DNA of 64,000 bases from DASXQK01 sp963724385 (GTDB lineage: Bacteria > Pseudomonadota > Alphaproteobacteria > Dongiales > Dongiaceae). A model generated the notes under the pieces. That model was not told the DNA's origin. It saw only the letters and a program-made list of their open reading frames with translations, and ran no database searches. Shown here in pieces: positions 15,872 to 25,126 of the stretch (within the stretch, counting starts at the first letter, position 1; every line of letters begins with the position of its first letter). The position numbers and the translations under genes were made by a program. The stretch lies in the NCBI GenBank assembly GCA_963724385.1, contig CAVRUJ010000001.1, forward strand, positions 372,001 through 436,000, read 5' to 3'.

Positions 15872-17219
15872 GCCGAAAGCCTGCCGAGCGGTCGGGCTGC
15901 GTGGTGACCACGGCCATGGGGATGACCGGCCCGCTATCGGCGCGCTCTATGTGGAAGCGCTGGACGATCATGGCCAATACCAGGGTCGCCTCGGCCATGG
16001 CGAAATGGGCGCCGACGCAGACCCTGGGCCCGGCGCCGAAGGGCAGATAGGCGAGCTTCGGGACCGGCGGCCCCTCGCCCAGGAAGCGCGAGGGATCGAA
16101 GCTTTCGGGGTCGCGCCAGAACTTGCGGTGCCGGTGGAGCACCCACGGCGCGATCATGACCAGGGAGTGCTTTGGAATCTCGATGTCCTGCCAGCGATCG
16201 GCGACGACGCATTGGCGCACCATGACGAAGGCAGGCGGATAGAGCCTGAGGGCCTCGCTGACCACGGCGCGGGCATAGATCAGCTTCGGCAGCGCCGCCG
16301 GACCGGCCTCGGGCGTGAGCGAGAGGCCGCGGACCTCCTCGGCCAGCCGGTCCTGCACGTCAGGTGCGGAGGCCAGGAGATAGAGCGACCAGAACAGGGC
16401 GAGCGCGGTCGTCTCATGGCCGGCGACGATCATGGTCGCGACCTGATCGCGCAGTTCCCCGGCCGAGAAGCCCTGGCCCGTTTCCGGATGGCGGGCCGCC
16501 CGCAGCAGGTCGAAGAGATCGCGCGGAGCGTCCGGGTCGGGCGCGTCCCGGCGGCCGGCGATGATCGCATCCATGAGCCGGAGCCACTCGGCGCGAAAGC
16601 GCCGGCGAGCGAGGTCGCGCAGATTGGGAATCGCCGCCGGCAGCAGGATGTCGAGGAGATGGGGCCGGCCGAGCCTGTCTCCGAAGCGCCGGATGAGGCC
16701 GCGCATCGCCGGTCCATGCTGCTGCATCTCGAGGGAGAACATGGAGCGTCCCGCGATCTCCAGCGCGAGGATTTGCATGGCGGCCAGCAGATCCACCGGC
16801 GCCGGCGCGGCGCCGAGCCGGACGAGCGCCTCCTCGGTCGCGCTTGCGACATGGCGGAGGAGCAACGGCACGACGCGCGGCGCCACGGCCGGGGCGATGG
16901 TCTGGCGCTGGAATCGCCAGGCCTCGCCTTCGCTGAGGAACAAGCCTTGGCCTACGAGCGGCCGGAGGATGCGGATGGTGGCCGGCGAACGCCGGTAGCT
17001 GTCGGCGTTCTCCACCAGCACATGGCGGATCGCCTCGGAAGCGTTCAGCAGCAGGAGCCCCCGGCCGAGGAACCGCTGATGCAGGACGTCGGCCTCGTAG
17101 GCCTCTTCCGGCCATGCGGCAAGCGCGTTGCTTCGGAGCGCCGCCAGCCGGCGATGCCAGCTTAGCTCCCTGGCCGGAACTTTCGGTCCGATAGCCTGAA
17201 ACAGGGCCGATGCGCTCAC
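15855..17219 (-). CDS. Cytochrome P450
   Basis: The 454-residue protein carries the I-helix oxygen motif AGHETT, the K-helix ExxR in SEALRLYPP, the RFLGEG meander region and the heme loop FGAGPRVCVGAHFA with the thiolate ligand at about Cys401. It lacks a signal or membrane anchor and resembles bacterial soluble class members related to the CYP4/CYP102-like set. It begins 30 bases after the hydantoinase stop, so the two are probably co-transcribed. No ferredoxin/ferredoxin reductase pair is adjacent except the broken Fe-S flavoprotein, whose 3' end overlaps this gene by 17 bases on the other strand. Substrate unknown. Confidence 0.92.
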   Translation of the reverse strand: MSASALFQAIGPKVPARELSWHRRLAALRSNALAAWPEEAYEADVLHQRFLGRGLLLLNASEAIRHVLVENADSYRRSPATIRILRPLVGQGLFLSEGEAWRFQRQTIAPAVAPRVVPLLLRHVASATEEALVRLGAAPAPVDLLAAMQILALEIAGRSMFSLEMQQHGPAMRGLIRRFGDRLGRPHLLDILLPAAIPNLRDLARRRFRAEWLRLMDAIIAGRRDAPDPDAPRDLFDLLRAARHPETGQGFSAGELRDQVATMIVAGHETTALALFWSLYLLASAPDVQDRLAEEVRGLSLTPEAGPAALPKLIYARAVVSEALRLYPPAFVMVRQCVVADRWQDIEIPKHSLVMIAPWVLHRHRKFWRDPESFDPSRFLGEGPPVPKLAYLPFGAGPRVCVGAHFAMAEATLVLAMIVQRFHIERADSGPVIPMAVVTTQPDRSAGFRLSPRR

Positions 17220-17249
17220 GGGATTGGTTTCCCTTCGGTTTCCGCCGCG

Positions 17250-18677
17250 TCAACCTCTTCCAAGGTCGACAGCCCATGCCAGACCCGGCTTGTCGCAAGG
17301 CAGGAAACGTCCCCGACCCGGCTTGCCCGCGGGCATTCCGTTGCGCCAGACGGCCTCGCCGCGGGAGAAGGTTGCGATCGGATAGCCTTTCACCTTGAAG
17401 CCCTCATAGGGCGTGTAGTCCATACGGTCATGAAGCATGGCGCGGCCGATCGTGACTTCGTGCTCCGGATCCCAGATGGCGAGGTCGGCATCGGAACCGA
17501 CGGCGATGCTGCCCTTGCGCGGATAGAGGCCGTAGATCTTGGCAGCGTTGGTCGCGGTGACCGCGACGAAGCTGTTGAGGTCGATGCGGCCCTTGCCCAC
17601 ACCCTCCGAGAAGAGCAACGCCATGCGCGCCTCGACTCCGGGAACGCCGGGGGCGACATGGCGGAAATGAGGGTGAGCCCCATGGGCGCGCTTGCCTCGG
17701 TTGCCCTCGAACAGGAAGGAGCAGTGGTCGGAGGACACCACCTGGAAATGGCCGCGCGCGATGCCGCGCCAGAGATGCTCAGGATTGGACTTGTCGCGGG
17801 GCGGCGGGGCGCACAAATATTTGGCGCCCTCCCAGTCGGGCGCTGCGATCTGCTCTTCGGTCAGAAACAGGTATTGCGGGCAGGTCTCGCCATAGACCTT
17901 GAGGCCTCGGTCCCGGGCCCACTTGATCTGCTCGAGAGCCTCGCGCGCCGAGACATGAACGATGAGCACGGGCACGTCGGCGATCTCGCCGAGGGTGATG
18001 GCGCGGTGGGTTGCTTCGCGCTCCACCGCCATGGGCGCCATCTTGGGAAATTGGGCCAGCGAGGTATCGCCGCTGGCGGAGAGCCTCTCCGCCAGCCAAT
18101 GGATGCAATGGTCGTTCTCGGCATGGATCATGACCATGGCGCCGGTCCGCCGAGCCAGGTCCAACAGCTGCAGGATCTGGAAGTCGTCGAGGGCGAAGCC
18201 CTCATACGTCATATAGATCTTGATGGAGCTGTAGCCGTCCTCGATCAGGGCCGGCAGTTCCTGGCCCAGGGTCTGTTCGCCGGTGTCGGTCACGATCAGG
18301 TGGAAGGCGTAATCGATGACGGCCTTGCCCTTTGCTTTCGCGTGGTATTCGCGGACCGACTGGCGGAGTGGTTTGCCTTTCTCCTGCTGGACGAAGGGAA
18401 GCAGGGTCGTGGTCCCGCCGCAGGCGGCGGAAACCGATACGGACTCGAAATCGTCGGCATTGACCACGCCATAGAAAGGCGGCTCGTCGACATGGAGATG
18501 GGAGTCTATCCCGCCGGGAAGCACGAGCTTGCCGCGCGCGTCCACGACTTCTTCGGCATCGGTCAAGTCATGGCCAAGAAGGGCGATGCGGCCGTCCTTG
18601 ACGGCGATGTCGCAGCGGATGGTGTCGCCGGCCGTTGCGACCGTGCCGCCGCGGATGATGAGGTCGTGGCGCGCCAT
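17250..18677 (-). CDS. Dihydropyrimidinase/D-hydantoinase-family cyclic amidohydrolase
   Basis: The 475-residue protein has the amidohydrolase metal site: HxH in GIDSHLHVDE (His60, His62), the carbamylated lysine in SIKIYMTYEG (Lys153), His185 in MIHAEN, His241 in LIVHVS and Asp317 in SSDH. The following GNRGKRAHGAHPHFRHVAPG insert is in the substrate-loop region. Enzymes of this type open cyclic ureides (dihydropyrimidines, 5-substituted hydantoins) to N-carbamoyl amino acids. A second homologue is at 38613. It is the first gene of a likely two-gene unit with the P450, and is divergent from the ABC exporter. Confidence 0.9.
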   Translation of the reverse strand: MARHDLIIRGGTVATAGDTIRCDIAVKDGRIALLGHDLTDAEEVVDARGKLVLPGGIDSHLHVDEPPFYGVVNADDFESVSVSAACGGTTTLLPFVQQEKGKPLRQSVREYHAKAKGKAVIDYAFHLIVTDTGEQTLGQELPALIEDGYSSIKIYMTYEGFALDDFQILQLLDLARRTGAMVMIHAENDHCIHWLAERLSASGDTSLAQFPKMAPMAVEREATHRAITLGEIADVPVLIVHVSAREALEQIKWARDRGLKVYGETCPQYLFLTEEQIAAPDWEGAKYLCAPPPRDKSNPEHLWRGIARGHFQVVSSDHCSFLFEGNRGKRAHGAHPHFRHVAPGVPGVEARMALLFSEGVGKGRIDLNSFVAVTATNAAKIYGLYPRKGSIAVGSDADLAIWDPEHEVTIGRAMLHDRMDYTPYEGFKVKGYPIATFSRGEAVWRNGMPAGKPGRGRFLPCDKPGLAWAVDLGRG

Positions 18678-18838
18678 GGTGCTGCTCCTCCGGTGCCATC
18701 ACAGCAAGCGCGCTCGCCCACGCCTCTGCGGCTTGAGAATCGCCTTTCGTCGAAACCGGCGCAAGACATGCCTGCTGCGTGGGCTTTCCGCTTCTTATCC
18801 GACCTGCCATGGACTATGAGTGTACCCAGGTGGAAATC

Positions 18839-19690
18839 ATGGCCCCCGATCTCAGAGCCGATGCACCGGTCGCGGCTGCGGGAGAAGCCGGCGAAGGGGC
18901 GGCGGTCGATACCTTCGATCTGACGAAGCGCTATGGCGACCTCCTCGCTGTGGACCGGGCGACGCTTTCCATTGCCCGGGGCGAGATCTTCGGCCTGATC
19001 GGCCCCAACGGCGCCGGCAAGAGTACGCTCATCAAGATGCTGACCACGCTCCTGCCGCCGACGGCGGGCCGGGCGATGGTCGCCGGTTACGACATCACGC
19101 TCCAGCCGGCCAAGGTCCGCCGGCATATCGGCTATGTCCCCCAGCTTCTCTCGGCCGACGGGTCGCTGACCGGCCGGGAGAACCTGCTGCTCTCAGCCCG
19201 GCTATACGGCATTCCCCGCACCGACCGGGCGCGGCGCATCGGCCGGGCGCTGCAGGCCATGGGCATCGCGGATGCCGCCGATCACCTGGTGAATCGCTAT
19301 TCAGGCGGCATGATCCGGCGCCTGGAGATCGCCCAGAGCATGCTCCACCGGCCCGCCGTGCTGTTCATGGACGAGCCCACGGTCGGCCTCGATCCGGTCG
19401 CGCGCCAGACCGTCTGGCAGCATGTGCGGGAGCTGCGCAAAATCCTGCACACGACCATGGTCGTCACCACCCACTACATGGAGGAAGTCGACGAGCTCTG
19501 CGACCGCATCGCCGTCATCGTGCGCGGGCAGATCGTGGCGCTGGGCACGCCTGGCGAACTCAAAGCCCGGCTCGGCCAGGGTGCCACCCTCGACGACGTC
19601 TTTGCCCGCCTCGCCGGTTCCGAAAGCGAAATCCAGGAGGGCTACCGCGATGCCAAGCTCGCCCGCCGCGCCGCTCGCGAACACGGTTGA
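18839..19690 (+). CDS. ABC-2 exporter ATP-binding protein (daunorubicin-resistance/NodI type)
   Basis: From ATG 18839, preceded by AGGTGG, the 283-residue ATPase shows Walker A GPNGAGKST, Q-loop VPQLLSADGSLTGREN, signature YSGGMIRRLEIAQ and Walker B VLFMDEPTVGLDP, followed by the switch region VVTTHYMEEVDELCDR. The C-terminus ATLDDVFARLAG is typical of DrrA/NodI proteins. An in-frame upstream ATG at 18809 would add 10 residues and has a poorer start context. It forms an exporter with the permease whose start overlaps its 3' end. The exported molecule is unknown. Confidence 0.9.
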   Translation: MAPDLRADAPVAAAGEAGEGAAVDTFDLTKRYGDLLAVDRATLSIARGEIFGLIGPNGAGKSTLIKMLTTLLPPTAGRAMVAGYDITLQPAKVRRHIGYVPQLLSADGSLTGRENLLLSARLYGIPRTDRARRIGRALQAMGIADAADHLVNRYSGGMIRRLEIAQSMLHRPAVLFMDEPTVGLDPVARQTVWQHVRELRKILHTTMVVTTHYMEEVDELCDRIAVIVRGQIVALGTPGELKARLGQGATLDDVFARLAGSESEIQEGYRDAKLARRAAREHG

Positions 19691-20480
19691 GCCGTCCATC
19701 GGCCGGTTCGCGCTGGACTACGTCACCCAGGTGCTGGCGATCTTCGGCGCCGAGGCGCAGAAGCTGCGCCACGATCCCATGGAGATCGCCACGAGGGCGA
19801 TCCAGCCCGTACTGTGGCTGCTGCTGTTCGGCGAGGTCATGGCCCGGGTGCGAGGCCTTTCGGCGGGCAACCTCGACTACATGGATTTCCTCGCCGCCGG
19901 CATCCTCGCCCAGAGCGTGCTGTTCGTCGCCATCTTCTATGGCATCTCCGCCATCTGGGAACGCGACCTGGGCGTGCTTCACCGCTATCTGGTGAGCCCG
20001 GCGCCGCGCTCGGCGCTCGTCATCGGCAAGGGGCTCTCGGCCAGCCTGCGCGGCCTGTTCCAGGCAGTGTTCGTCTACCTGCTCTCCCTTGTGATCGGCG
20101 TGCACACCGATTTCGCGCCGCTCGCCATGCTGGGCGTGCTGCTCTTCATCGCGCTCGGCTCGATGCTGTTCTCGACCCTGTCGCTCATCATCGCCTGCAT
20201 TGTCAAGACGCGGGAGCGTTTCATGGGCATCGGGCAGGTGCTGACCATGCCGATCTTCTTCGCCAGCAACGCGATCTATCCGCTCGACCTGATGCCGCCC
20301 TGGCTGAAGGCGGTCGCGAAGATCAATCCGCTCACCTACGAGGTGGATGGGCTGCGCGCCCTGATGATCGAGGGCGGAGCCAGCATCTACGGATTGCCGG
20401 TGGACTTCGCGGTGCTGTCGGGCGTGTTCGCCGCGCTGGTGGTGATCGCCGCTAGGATGTATCCGCGCATGGCGGTTTGA
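19650..20480 (+). CDS. ABC-2 type permease of exporter
   Basis: The ATG at 19650, preceded by CCAGGAGGG about 9 bases upstream, gives a 276-residue protein that overlaps the ATPase gene by 41 bases. It has about six transmembrane helices of the ABC2_membrane family, with the conserved loop WERDLGVLHRYLVSPAPRSALVIGKGL and the C-terminal MPIFFASNAIYPLDLMPPWLKAVAKINPLTYEVDGLRAL. Together with the ATPase this is a two-component exporter of the DrrAB/NodIJ type, for a drug, lipid or polysaccharide-like product. Confidence 0.9.
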   Translation: MPSSPAAPLANTVEPSIGRFALDYVTQVLAIFGAEAQKLRHDPMEIATRAIQPVLWLLLFGEVMARVRGLSAGNLDYMDFLAAGILAQSVLFVAIFYGISAIWERDLGVLHRYLVSPAPRSALVIGKGLSASLRGLFQAVFVYLLSLVIGVHTDFAPLAMLGVLLFIALGSMLFSTLSLIIACIVKTRERFMGIGQVLTMPIFFASNAIYPLDLMPPWLKAVAKINPLTYEVDGLRALMIEGGASIYGLPVDFAVLSGVFAALVVIAARMYPRMAV

Positions 20481-20502
20481 CGGCTCGATTGCGAAGAGCA
20501 GC

Positions 20503-20533
20503 CCGCCGGCGGTCGTGCCGCCGGCGGGTTTTG
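20503..20533 (+). terminator. Rho-independent terminator after the ABC exporter
   Basis: An 11-bp perfect GC stem (20503-20513 with 20519-20529) and loop TCGTG is followed by TTTT at 20530-20533. It ends the exporter operon and lies between convergent genes. Confidence 0.8.
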
Positions 20534-20544
20534 CGATCGGCTTC

Positions 20545-22203
20545 CTAGGTGAAGGCCACCTGAGACATGAACAGGCGGTTGGGCACCCGGGAGACGCCGG
20601 TCAGGTTCTTCTTGGCCGGAGTCAGATAATCGTAGAAATAGGTGAACAGGATAGGCGTTTCGTCCAGCAGAAGGCGCTGGATCTTGCCGGCGACGGCCCG
20701 CTGGCTGCCGAGGTCGAGGGCCTTGATGTAGTCGGCGACGAGCCCGTCATAGTCGGGGTTCTTGAAATGGGCCGAGTTCCAGGTGCCGTCGCTCTTGAGG
20801 GGCGCGGACAGGAACACGTTGGGCACGCCCCGGTGACCATAGTCGGTGATGCCCATGACGGAATCGAGCCAGTCGGACTGGCCGAACACCGCCTTGCCGT
20901 AATAGGCGTCCTGGCTCTCGACGTTGAGCTGGATATCGATGCCGATGGGCTTGACCGCATTCTGGATGATGACCGCGTAGTCCGGGATCTCCAGGTACTT
21001 CTCGGTCGTGAGCTTCACCGTGAAGCCGTCGGCGTGGCCGGCCGCCGCCATCAGCGCCTTGGCCTTGGCGATGTCGCGGTGGCGCTGGGCAACGGTCTTG
21101 TCGGTCGAGGGGAAGACCGGCGCGAAGGGACTGTCGTTGCCGATGTCCGACCGCCCGCGGAACAGGCCCTTCACCAGCTTGGCCCGGTCGATGCACAGGC
21201 CGATGGCCTGGCGCACCCGCTTGTCGGTGAAGGGATCCATGTCGCAGCGCATATGCACCTGCTGATGGGCGCAGGTCTTTTCGCTGATGATCTGGATCTT
21301 GGGGTCGTTCAAGAGTGCTTGCGCGCCCTGGACCGACACCTGGGAGATGACGTCCACCTCGTCGCCCTGGAGCGCCAGCACGCCCGCCTGCATGTCCTGG
21401 TAGAAACTCCAATCGGTGCGGTCGGGCAGCGCCGGCTTGCCCCAATAGTGGGGATTGCGGACGAACGACGCGCCGACCTTGGCCGTGTATTTCTCCAGCA
21501 TGAAGGGGCCGGTGCCGATGAAGTTCGTCTCGAAATCACCGGCATAGTCCGCCGGCAGCATGATGGCGTTGTAGTTGTCCGAGGAGACCAGGTAGGGGAA
21601 ATTCCCGTTCGGCGCGTCGAGATGGAATTCAACCGTGTAATCGTCGACCTTCTGGGTCCCGTCCTTGGACAGCGTGCCCTTGAATGCGGAAAGCGCGTTG
21701 GACGCGTTCTTCGGGTCCGCAAGCCGGCTGATGCTCGCGACCACGCAGTCCGCGTTGAAATCCTTGCCGTTCTGGAACTTGACGCCTTGGCGCAGCTTGA
21801 AGGTCCACACAGTGCCATCCGCATTGGGCTTCCAGCTGAGCGCGAGCAGAGGCCTGAGGCGCAAGTCGGGGCCGGAGACAGAGAGGAACTCGCCCGTCTG
21901 CAGCAGCATCTGCAGCCCGCCATTGTCGTCCACCGTGACCGGGTCGATAGCGCCGGCCGGCATGGAGGTGGCGACGCGGATCTTGCCGCCCGCCATGCCG
22001 GCGGCGCGGACCGGCGTCGGCGCGATCGCCATGCCAAGCGCGCCTGCGATCGTCGAAAGCAGCGGCATGGACAGGCCCAGCACCGTACCGTGACGCAGGA
22101 ACTCGCGCCGGCCGATACGCCCGGCGGCAAGCTCGTCGATCAGGTCGTTTTCTATTTCGCTCAGGCCGTGGCGGACACCGCTCAAGACTCTATCCTTGGT
22201 CAT
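20545..22203 (-). CDS. Family 5 ABC transporter solute-binding protein (peptide/opine type)
   Basis: The 552-residue protein has an unusually long N-terminus (about 70 residues) with a twin-arginine-like segment IGRREFLRHGTVLG and a hydrophobic stretch ending in APTPVRAAG, so Tat export is plausible. The mature part is of the DppA/OppA cluster (KLRQGVKFQNGKDFNADCV, FIGTGPFMLEKY, DPFTDKRVRQAIGLCIDRAKLV). No permease or ATPase genes are adjacent. It is the last gene of the long minus-strand run from 33447, so it probably feeds that pathway using transporter components encoded elsewhere. Ligands of this family range from peptides to opines and polyamines. Confidence 0.88.
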   Translation of the reverse strand: MTKDRVLSGVRHGLSEIENDLIDELAAGRIGRREFLRHGTVLGLSMPLLSTIAGALGMAIAPTPVRAAGMAGGKIRVATSMPAGAIDPVTVDDNGGLQMLLQTGEFLSVSGPDLRLRPLLALSWKPNADGTVWTFKLRQGVKFQNGKDFNADCVVASISRLADPKNASNALSAFKGTLSKDGTQKVDDYTVEFHLDAPNGNFPYLVSSDNYNAIMLPADYAGDFETNFIGTGPFMLEKYTAKVGASFVRNPHYWGKPALPDRTDWSFYQDMQAGVLALQGDEVDVISQVSVQGAQALLNDPKIQIISEKTCAHQQVHMRCDMDPFTDKRVRQAIGLCIDRAKLVKGLFRGRSDIGNDSPFAPVFPSTDKTVAQRHRDIAKAKALMAAAGHADGFTVKLTTEKYLEIPDYAVIIQNAVKPIGIDIQLNVESQDAYYGKAVFGQSDWLDSVMGITDYGHRGVPNVFLSAPLKSDGTWNSAHFKNPDYDGLVADYIKALDLGSQRAVAGKIQRLLLDETPILFTYFYDYLTPAKKNLTGVSRVPNRLFMSQVAFT

Positions 22204-22274
22204 TGCTGTCGTTCCTTCCTTGTCCGATCGTTGTTCAGTTCAGCGCCCGCGCCTTGCGGCCGCCTTCTCCCGCC

Positions 22275-23315
22275 TCAAGGTTCGTTGACCTTCAGCCAGG
22301 CGATATAGTCCGCCATGGCATCACCCAGCGGCCGCGGCTTCCAGCCGAAGTCCTGCTCGGCCCGCGAGATGTCGTAGGCACCCCAGCGCCCGGTGCGCCG
22401 CTTGTCGCTGTCTCTGATATCGGCCGTCTCGAGCGGCGCGGTTTCGAGCCTGAACCCCGGCGAGGACTGGGCCGCCAGCGCCGCCAGATCCTTGACCGTC
22501 GCCGGCTTGCCATAGGCGATGTTGTAGACGTCGTGGTTCAGGGATGCTTCCGGCGCCAGCAGCAGGCGGCGAATCGCGATCGCGATGTCGGGCGCATAGA
22601 TGTAGTCGCCGACCGCATCGGGCGCGACGGCGCTGATGGTCCCTCCCGCCGCCGCGGCATGGGCGATGCGGTTGGCGGCATTGCGCACGTTGCGTACGGC
22701 CGTGGTCCGGTCCATGGGGCCGAACACGCTCGCGAGCCGGATGATGCGGGCCGGCATGGCGAACAGCTTGACGAAGCGCTTGGTGATCAGCTCGCTGGCG
22801 TATTTGCCGATGTCATAGAAGAGATGCGGGCCGATATAGCCGTCCTCGGGCAGCGGGAAGGGGTTCGTTTCCTGGGCCGGCACCTCGTCGGCGTAGACCG
22901 AACCGGTGCTGACATAGACGAAGCGCTCGAGCGCCGGTAGGTCGCGGGCGTAGATGAGCGCCTGAACCGTGCCCAGGACGTTCACCTCGAGCCCGCGGGA
23001 GGGATTTTCCTTCTCAGGGTTGCGGTGCTTGCCGTCCTTGTCCAGGTAGCTGTGGGAGGTGACCGCCGCGCCGTGGACGACATAGGCGGTGTCGGCGGGC
23101 AAGCGCGCCCAGGTCGCGGGCGACACCACGTCGCCCTGGACGAACTGCATGCGCTCGCCGAAGGGCGCAAAGTGGCGCCGGGCAAGATCATCCAGGGGCG
23201 AAGCGTCGATCACAAAGGCGCGCGCATCCTTGTCGGAGGCAAGCCAATGGTTGACGAAATTCGCCATGACGAATCCGCCGCCGCCGGAGACGACCACTGT
23301 CTTCGCTTTTGCCAT
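22275..23315 (-). CDS. NAD-dependent epimerase/dehydratase (extended SDR)
   Basis: A 346-residue extended SDR with VVHGAAVTSH, the active-site pair YDIGKYASE, YVSTGSVY and RLASVFGPMD. The N-terminal cofactor motif reads SGGGGFVMANF, so the third glycine of the usual GxxGxxG is replaced by Met; NAD binding may still occur but is altered. The protein resembles nucleotide-sugar epimerases, yet it is 1 base from an SDR gene and among ureide genes, which hints at use in small-molecule metabolism. Its stop lies 71 bases before the solute-binding protein start. Confidence 0.82.
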   Translation of the reverse strand: MAKAKTVVVSGGGGFVMANFVNHWLASDKDARAFVIDASPLDDLARRHFAPFGERMQFVQGDVVSPATWARLPADTAYVVHGAAVTSHSYLDKDGKHRNPEKENPSRGLEVNVLGTVQALIYARDLPALERFVYVSTGSVYADEVPAQETNPFPLPEDGYIGPHLFYDIGKYASELITKRFVKLFAMPARIIRLASVFGPMDRTTAVRNVRNAANRIAHAAAAGGTISAVAPDAVGDYIYAPDIAIAIRRLLLAPEASLNHDVYNIAYGKPATVKDLAALAAQSSPGFRLETAPLETADIRDSDKRRTGRWGAYDISRAEQDFGWKPRPLGDAMADYIAWLKVNEP

Positions 23316-23316
23316 G

Positions 23317-24087
23317 TCAGCCTGCCATCCAGCCGCCGTCGACCATCAGGTTGACGCCGGTGATATAGGTTGCGAGGTCGCTGGCCAGGAACAGCGCCGC
23401 GTTGGCCACGTCCTCCGGACGGCCGAGGCGCGGCCAGGGCGCGCGCCGGCGGGAGTTGTCGAGCATGACGGGGTCCGAGTCATAGGTCTTGCCGGTGACG
23501 ATCTTGCCCGGCGCCACCGCGTTGCAGACGATGAGGTCTTTGGCGTAGTCCACCGCGATCTGGCGCGTGATGTAGACGCTGCCTGCCTTGCTGACGCCAT
23601 AGGAAACGTCGCCCGGCGAGGCGACCATGCCGTGCTGGGAGGTGATGTTGACGATGCGGCCGCGGACTTCCTTGACCGGCTCCTGGGTCAGCATTTGCTG
23701 CACCGCCCGCTTGCAGCCGAGGAACATCCCGTCGAGGTTCACCGCCATCACCCTGTCCCAGTCTTCCTCGCTGGTTTGCGTGAGCGGCGTGCCGCACCAG
23801 ACCATGGCGTTGTTGACCATGATGTCGAGGCGACCGAACCGGCGCACGGTCTCGCCGACCAGCCGGTCGATGTCCGACCAGCTCGTCACGTCCGTCTTCT
23901 GATGAAAGGCCCGGCCGCCCGCCTTGCCGATCAGATCCAGCGTCGTCTCTCCGCCTTCGATGGGCGCGTCGCGGACGTCCGCCAGGCCCACGGCCGCGCC
24001 CTCCTCGGCGAAGCGCTGCGCGATTTTGCGCCCGATGCCGGAGCTGGCGCCGGTGACGATTGCGGCCTTACCGTCCAGCAGTCCCAT
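23317..24087 (-). CDS. SDR-family NAD(P)-dependent oxidoreductase
   Basis: The 256-residue product has TGASSGIG (13-20), VNNAM, catalytic serine in ITSQHG and YGVSK, ending with ITGVNLMVDGGWMAG. It is in the middle of the minus-strand run, 21 bases after the PuuE-like gene and 1 base before the epimerase gene. It likely oxidises or reduces an intermediate of the same pathway. Confidence 0.88.
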   Translation of the reverse strand: MGLLDGKAAIVTGASSGIGRKIAQRFAEEGAAVGLADVRDAPIEGGETTLDLIGKAGGRAFHQKTDVTSWSDIDRLVGETVRRFGRLDIMVNNAMVWCGTPLTQTSEEDWDRVMAVNLDGMFLGCKRAVQQMLTQEPVKEVRGRIVNITSQHGMVASPGDVSYGVSKAGSVYITRQIAVDYAKDLIVCNAVAPGKIVTGKTYDSDPVMLDNSRRRAPWPRLGRPEDVANAALFLASDLATYITGVNLMVDGGWMAG

Positions 24088-24108
24088 TCTCTTCCCCCGG
24101 CGTCCTAC

Positions 24109-25035
24109 TCACGCGCCAGTGCCCCGCTTCGCCGGCGGATTGTGGGCGATCCAATGGCGCGCGATGTCCTCGCGCCGGCAAAACCAGACGCGGTCGTGGC
24201 TGCGCACATAGTCGAGGAACCGCTGCAGGCCAGCGATCCGACCGGGCCGGCCGATCAGCCGACAATGGGTGCTGACGGTCATCAGCTTCGGCGCCTCCTC
24301 GCCCTCCCGGTAAAGCACGTCGAAGGCGTCCTTCAGGTAGGCGAAGAAGTCGTCGCCCACCGAGAGGTCCTGGTTGCGGGCCATCCGGCTGTCGTTGTTG
24401 TCGAAGCTGTGGGAGATGACGAGATGGGGCCGGCCGCCGACCATGGTCCAGAAGGGCAGGTCGTCGGCATAGGCGTCGCCGTCGTAGAGGAAGCCGCCTT
24501 CCTCGACCACCAGGCGCCGGGTGTTGAGGCTGGGTCGGCCGGTGTACCAGCCGATGGGCCGCTTGCCCGTGAGCCGGGCGATGAGCTCGACGCAGCGCCC
24601 GATATGCTCGCGCTCTTCCTGCTCGGCTACGAGGGCATAGTCGATCCAGCGCCAGCCGTGGGCTACCAGGTCCGAACCCGCCGCCATGGCCGCCTCGGCC
24701 ACCGCCGGGTTGCGCTCGAGGGCAAGGCCGACGGCATAGACGGTCGGCGTCACCTGGCACTCCTTGAAGGCGCGCAGCACGCGCCAGACGCCCGCCCGGG
24801 CGCCGAAGTCGTACATCAATTCCATGTTGAGGTCGCGCTTGCCCAGCACGGGCGGGGCCACGCCGACCTCGGAAAGGATGGTCTCGGGCCGGTCGTCACC
24901 GTTCAGAAGGCTGTACTCCGCCCCTTCCTCGTAGTTGACGATGAAGTTGAGGGCGATGCGCGCCTTCCCCGGCCATTTGGGGTCGGGCGGCCGCGGGCCA
25001 TAGCCGATAAAGTCGCGCTGCAGGTCTTCCGCCAA
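24109..25035 (-). CDS. Polysaccharide-deacetylase-fold amidohydrolase, PuuE allantoinase-like
   Basis: This 308-residue protein belongs to the NodB-fold carbohydrate esterase 4 superfamily but matches the cytoplasmic PuuE/allantoinase-like branch: RDFIGYGPRPPDPKWPGKARIALNFIVNYEEGAEYS near the N-terminus, DLVAHGWRW and HCRLIGRPGRI. There is no signal peptide. PuuE enzymes open the hydantoin ring of allantoin without the usual metal-lysine centre. With an M20 ureidohydrolase and an N-carbamoyl amino acid hydrolase in the same run, a role in cyclic-ureide degradation is likely, though the true substrate may not be allantoin. Confidence 0.82.
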   Translation of the reverse strand: MAEDLQRDFIGYGPRPPDPKWPGKARIALNFIVNYEEGAEYSLLNGDDRPETILSEVGVAPPVLGKRDLNMELMYDFGARAGVWRVLRAFKECQVTPTVYAVGLALERNPAVAEAAMAAGSDLVAHGWRWIDYALVAEQEEREHIGRCVELIARLTGKRPIGWYTGRPSLNTRRLVVEEGGFLYDGDAYADDLPFWTMVGGRPHLVISHSFDNNDSRMARNQDLSVGDDFFAYLKDAFDVLYREGEEAPKLMTVSTHCRLIGRPGRIAGLQRFLDYVRSHDRVWFCRREDIARHWIAHNPPAKRGTGA

Positions 25036-25126
25036 CCCTGTTCCCCCTCTTTGAAATTGCGTGGAATCCTACGCGGGTCGCGGATGGCCGACTATCCTAT
25101 CCGGGACATCGCCTGTCCCGGCCCGT

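Noticed and set aside
20515..22308. 597-codon plus-strand frame
   Set aside because: Antisense shadow of the solute-binding protein gene.
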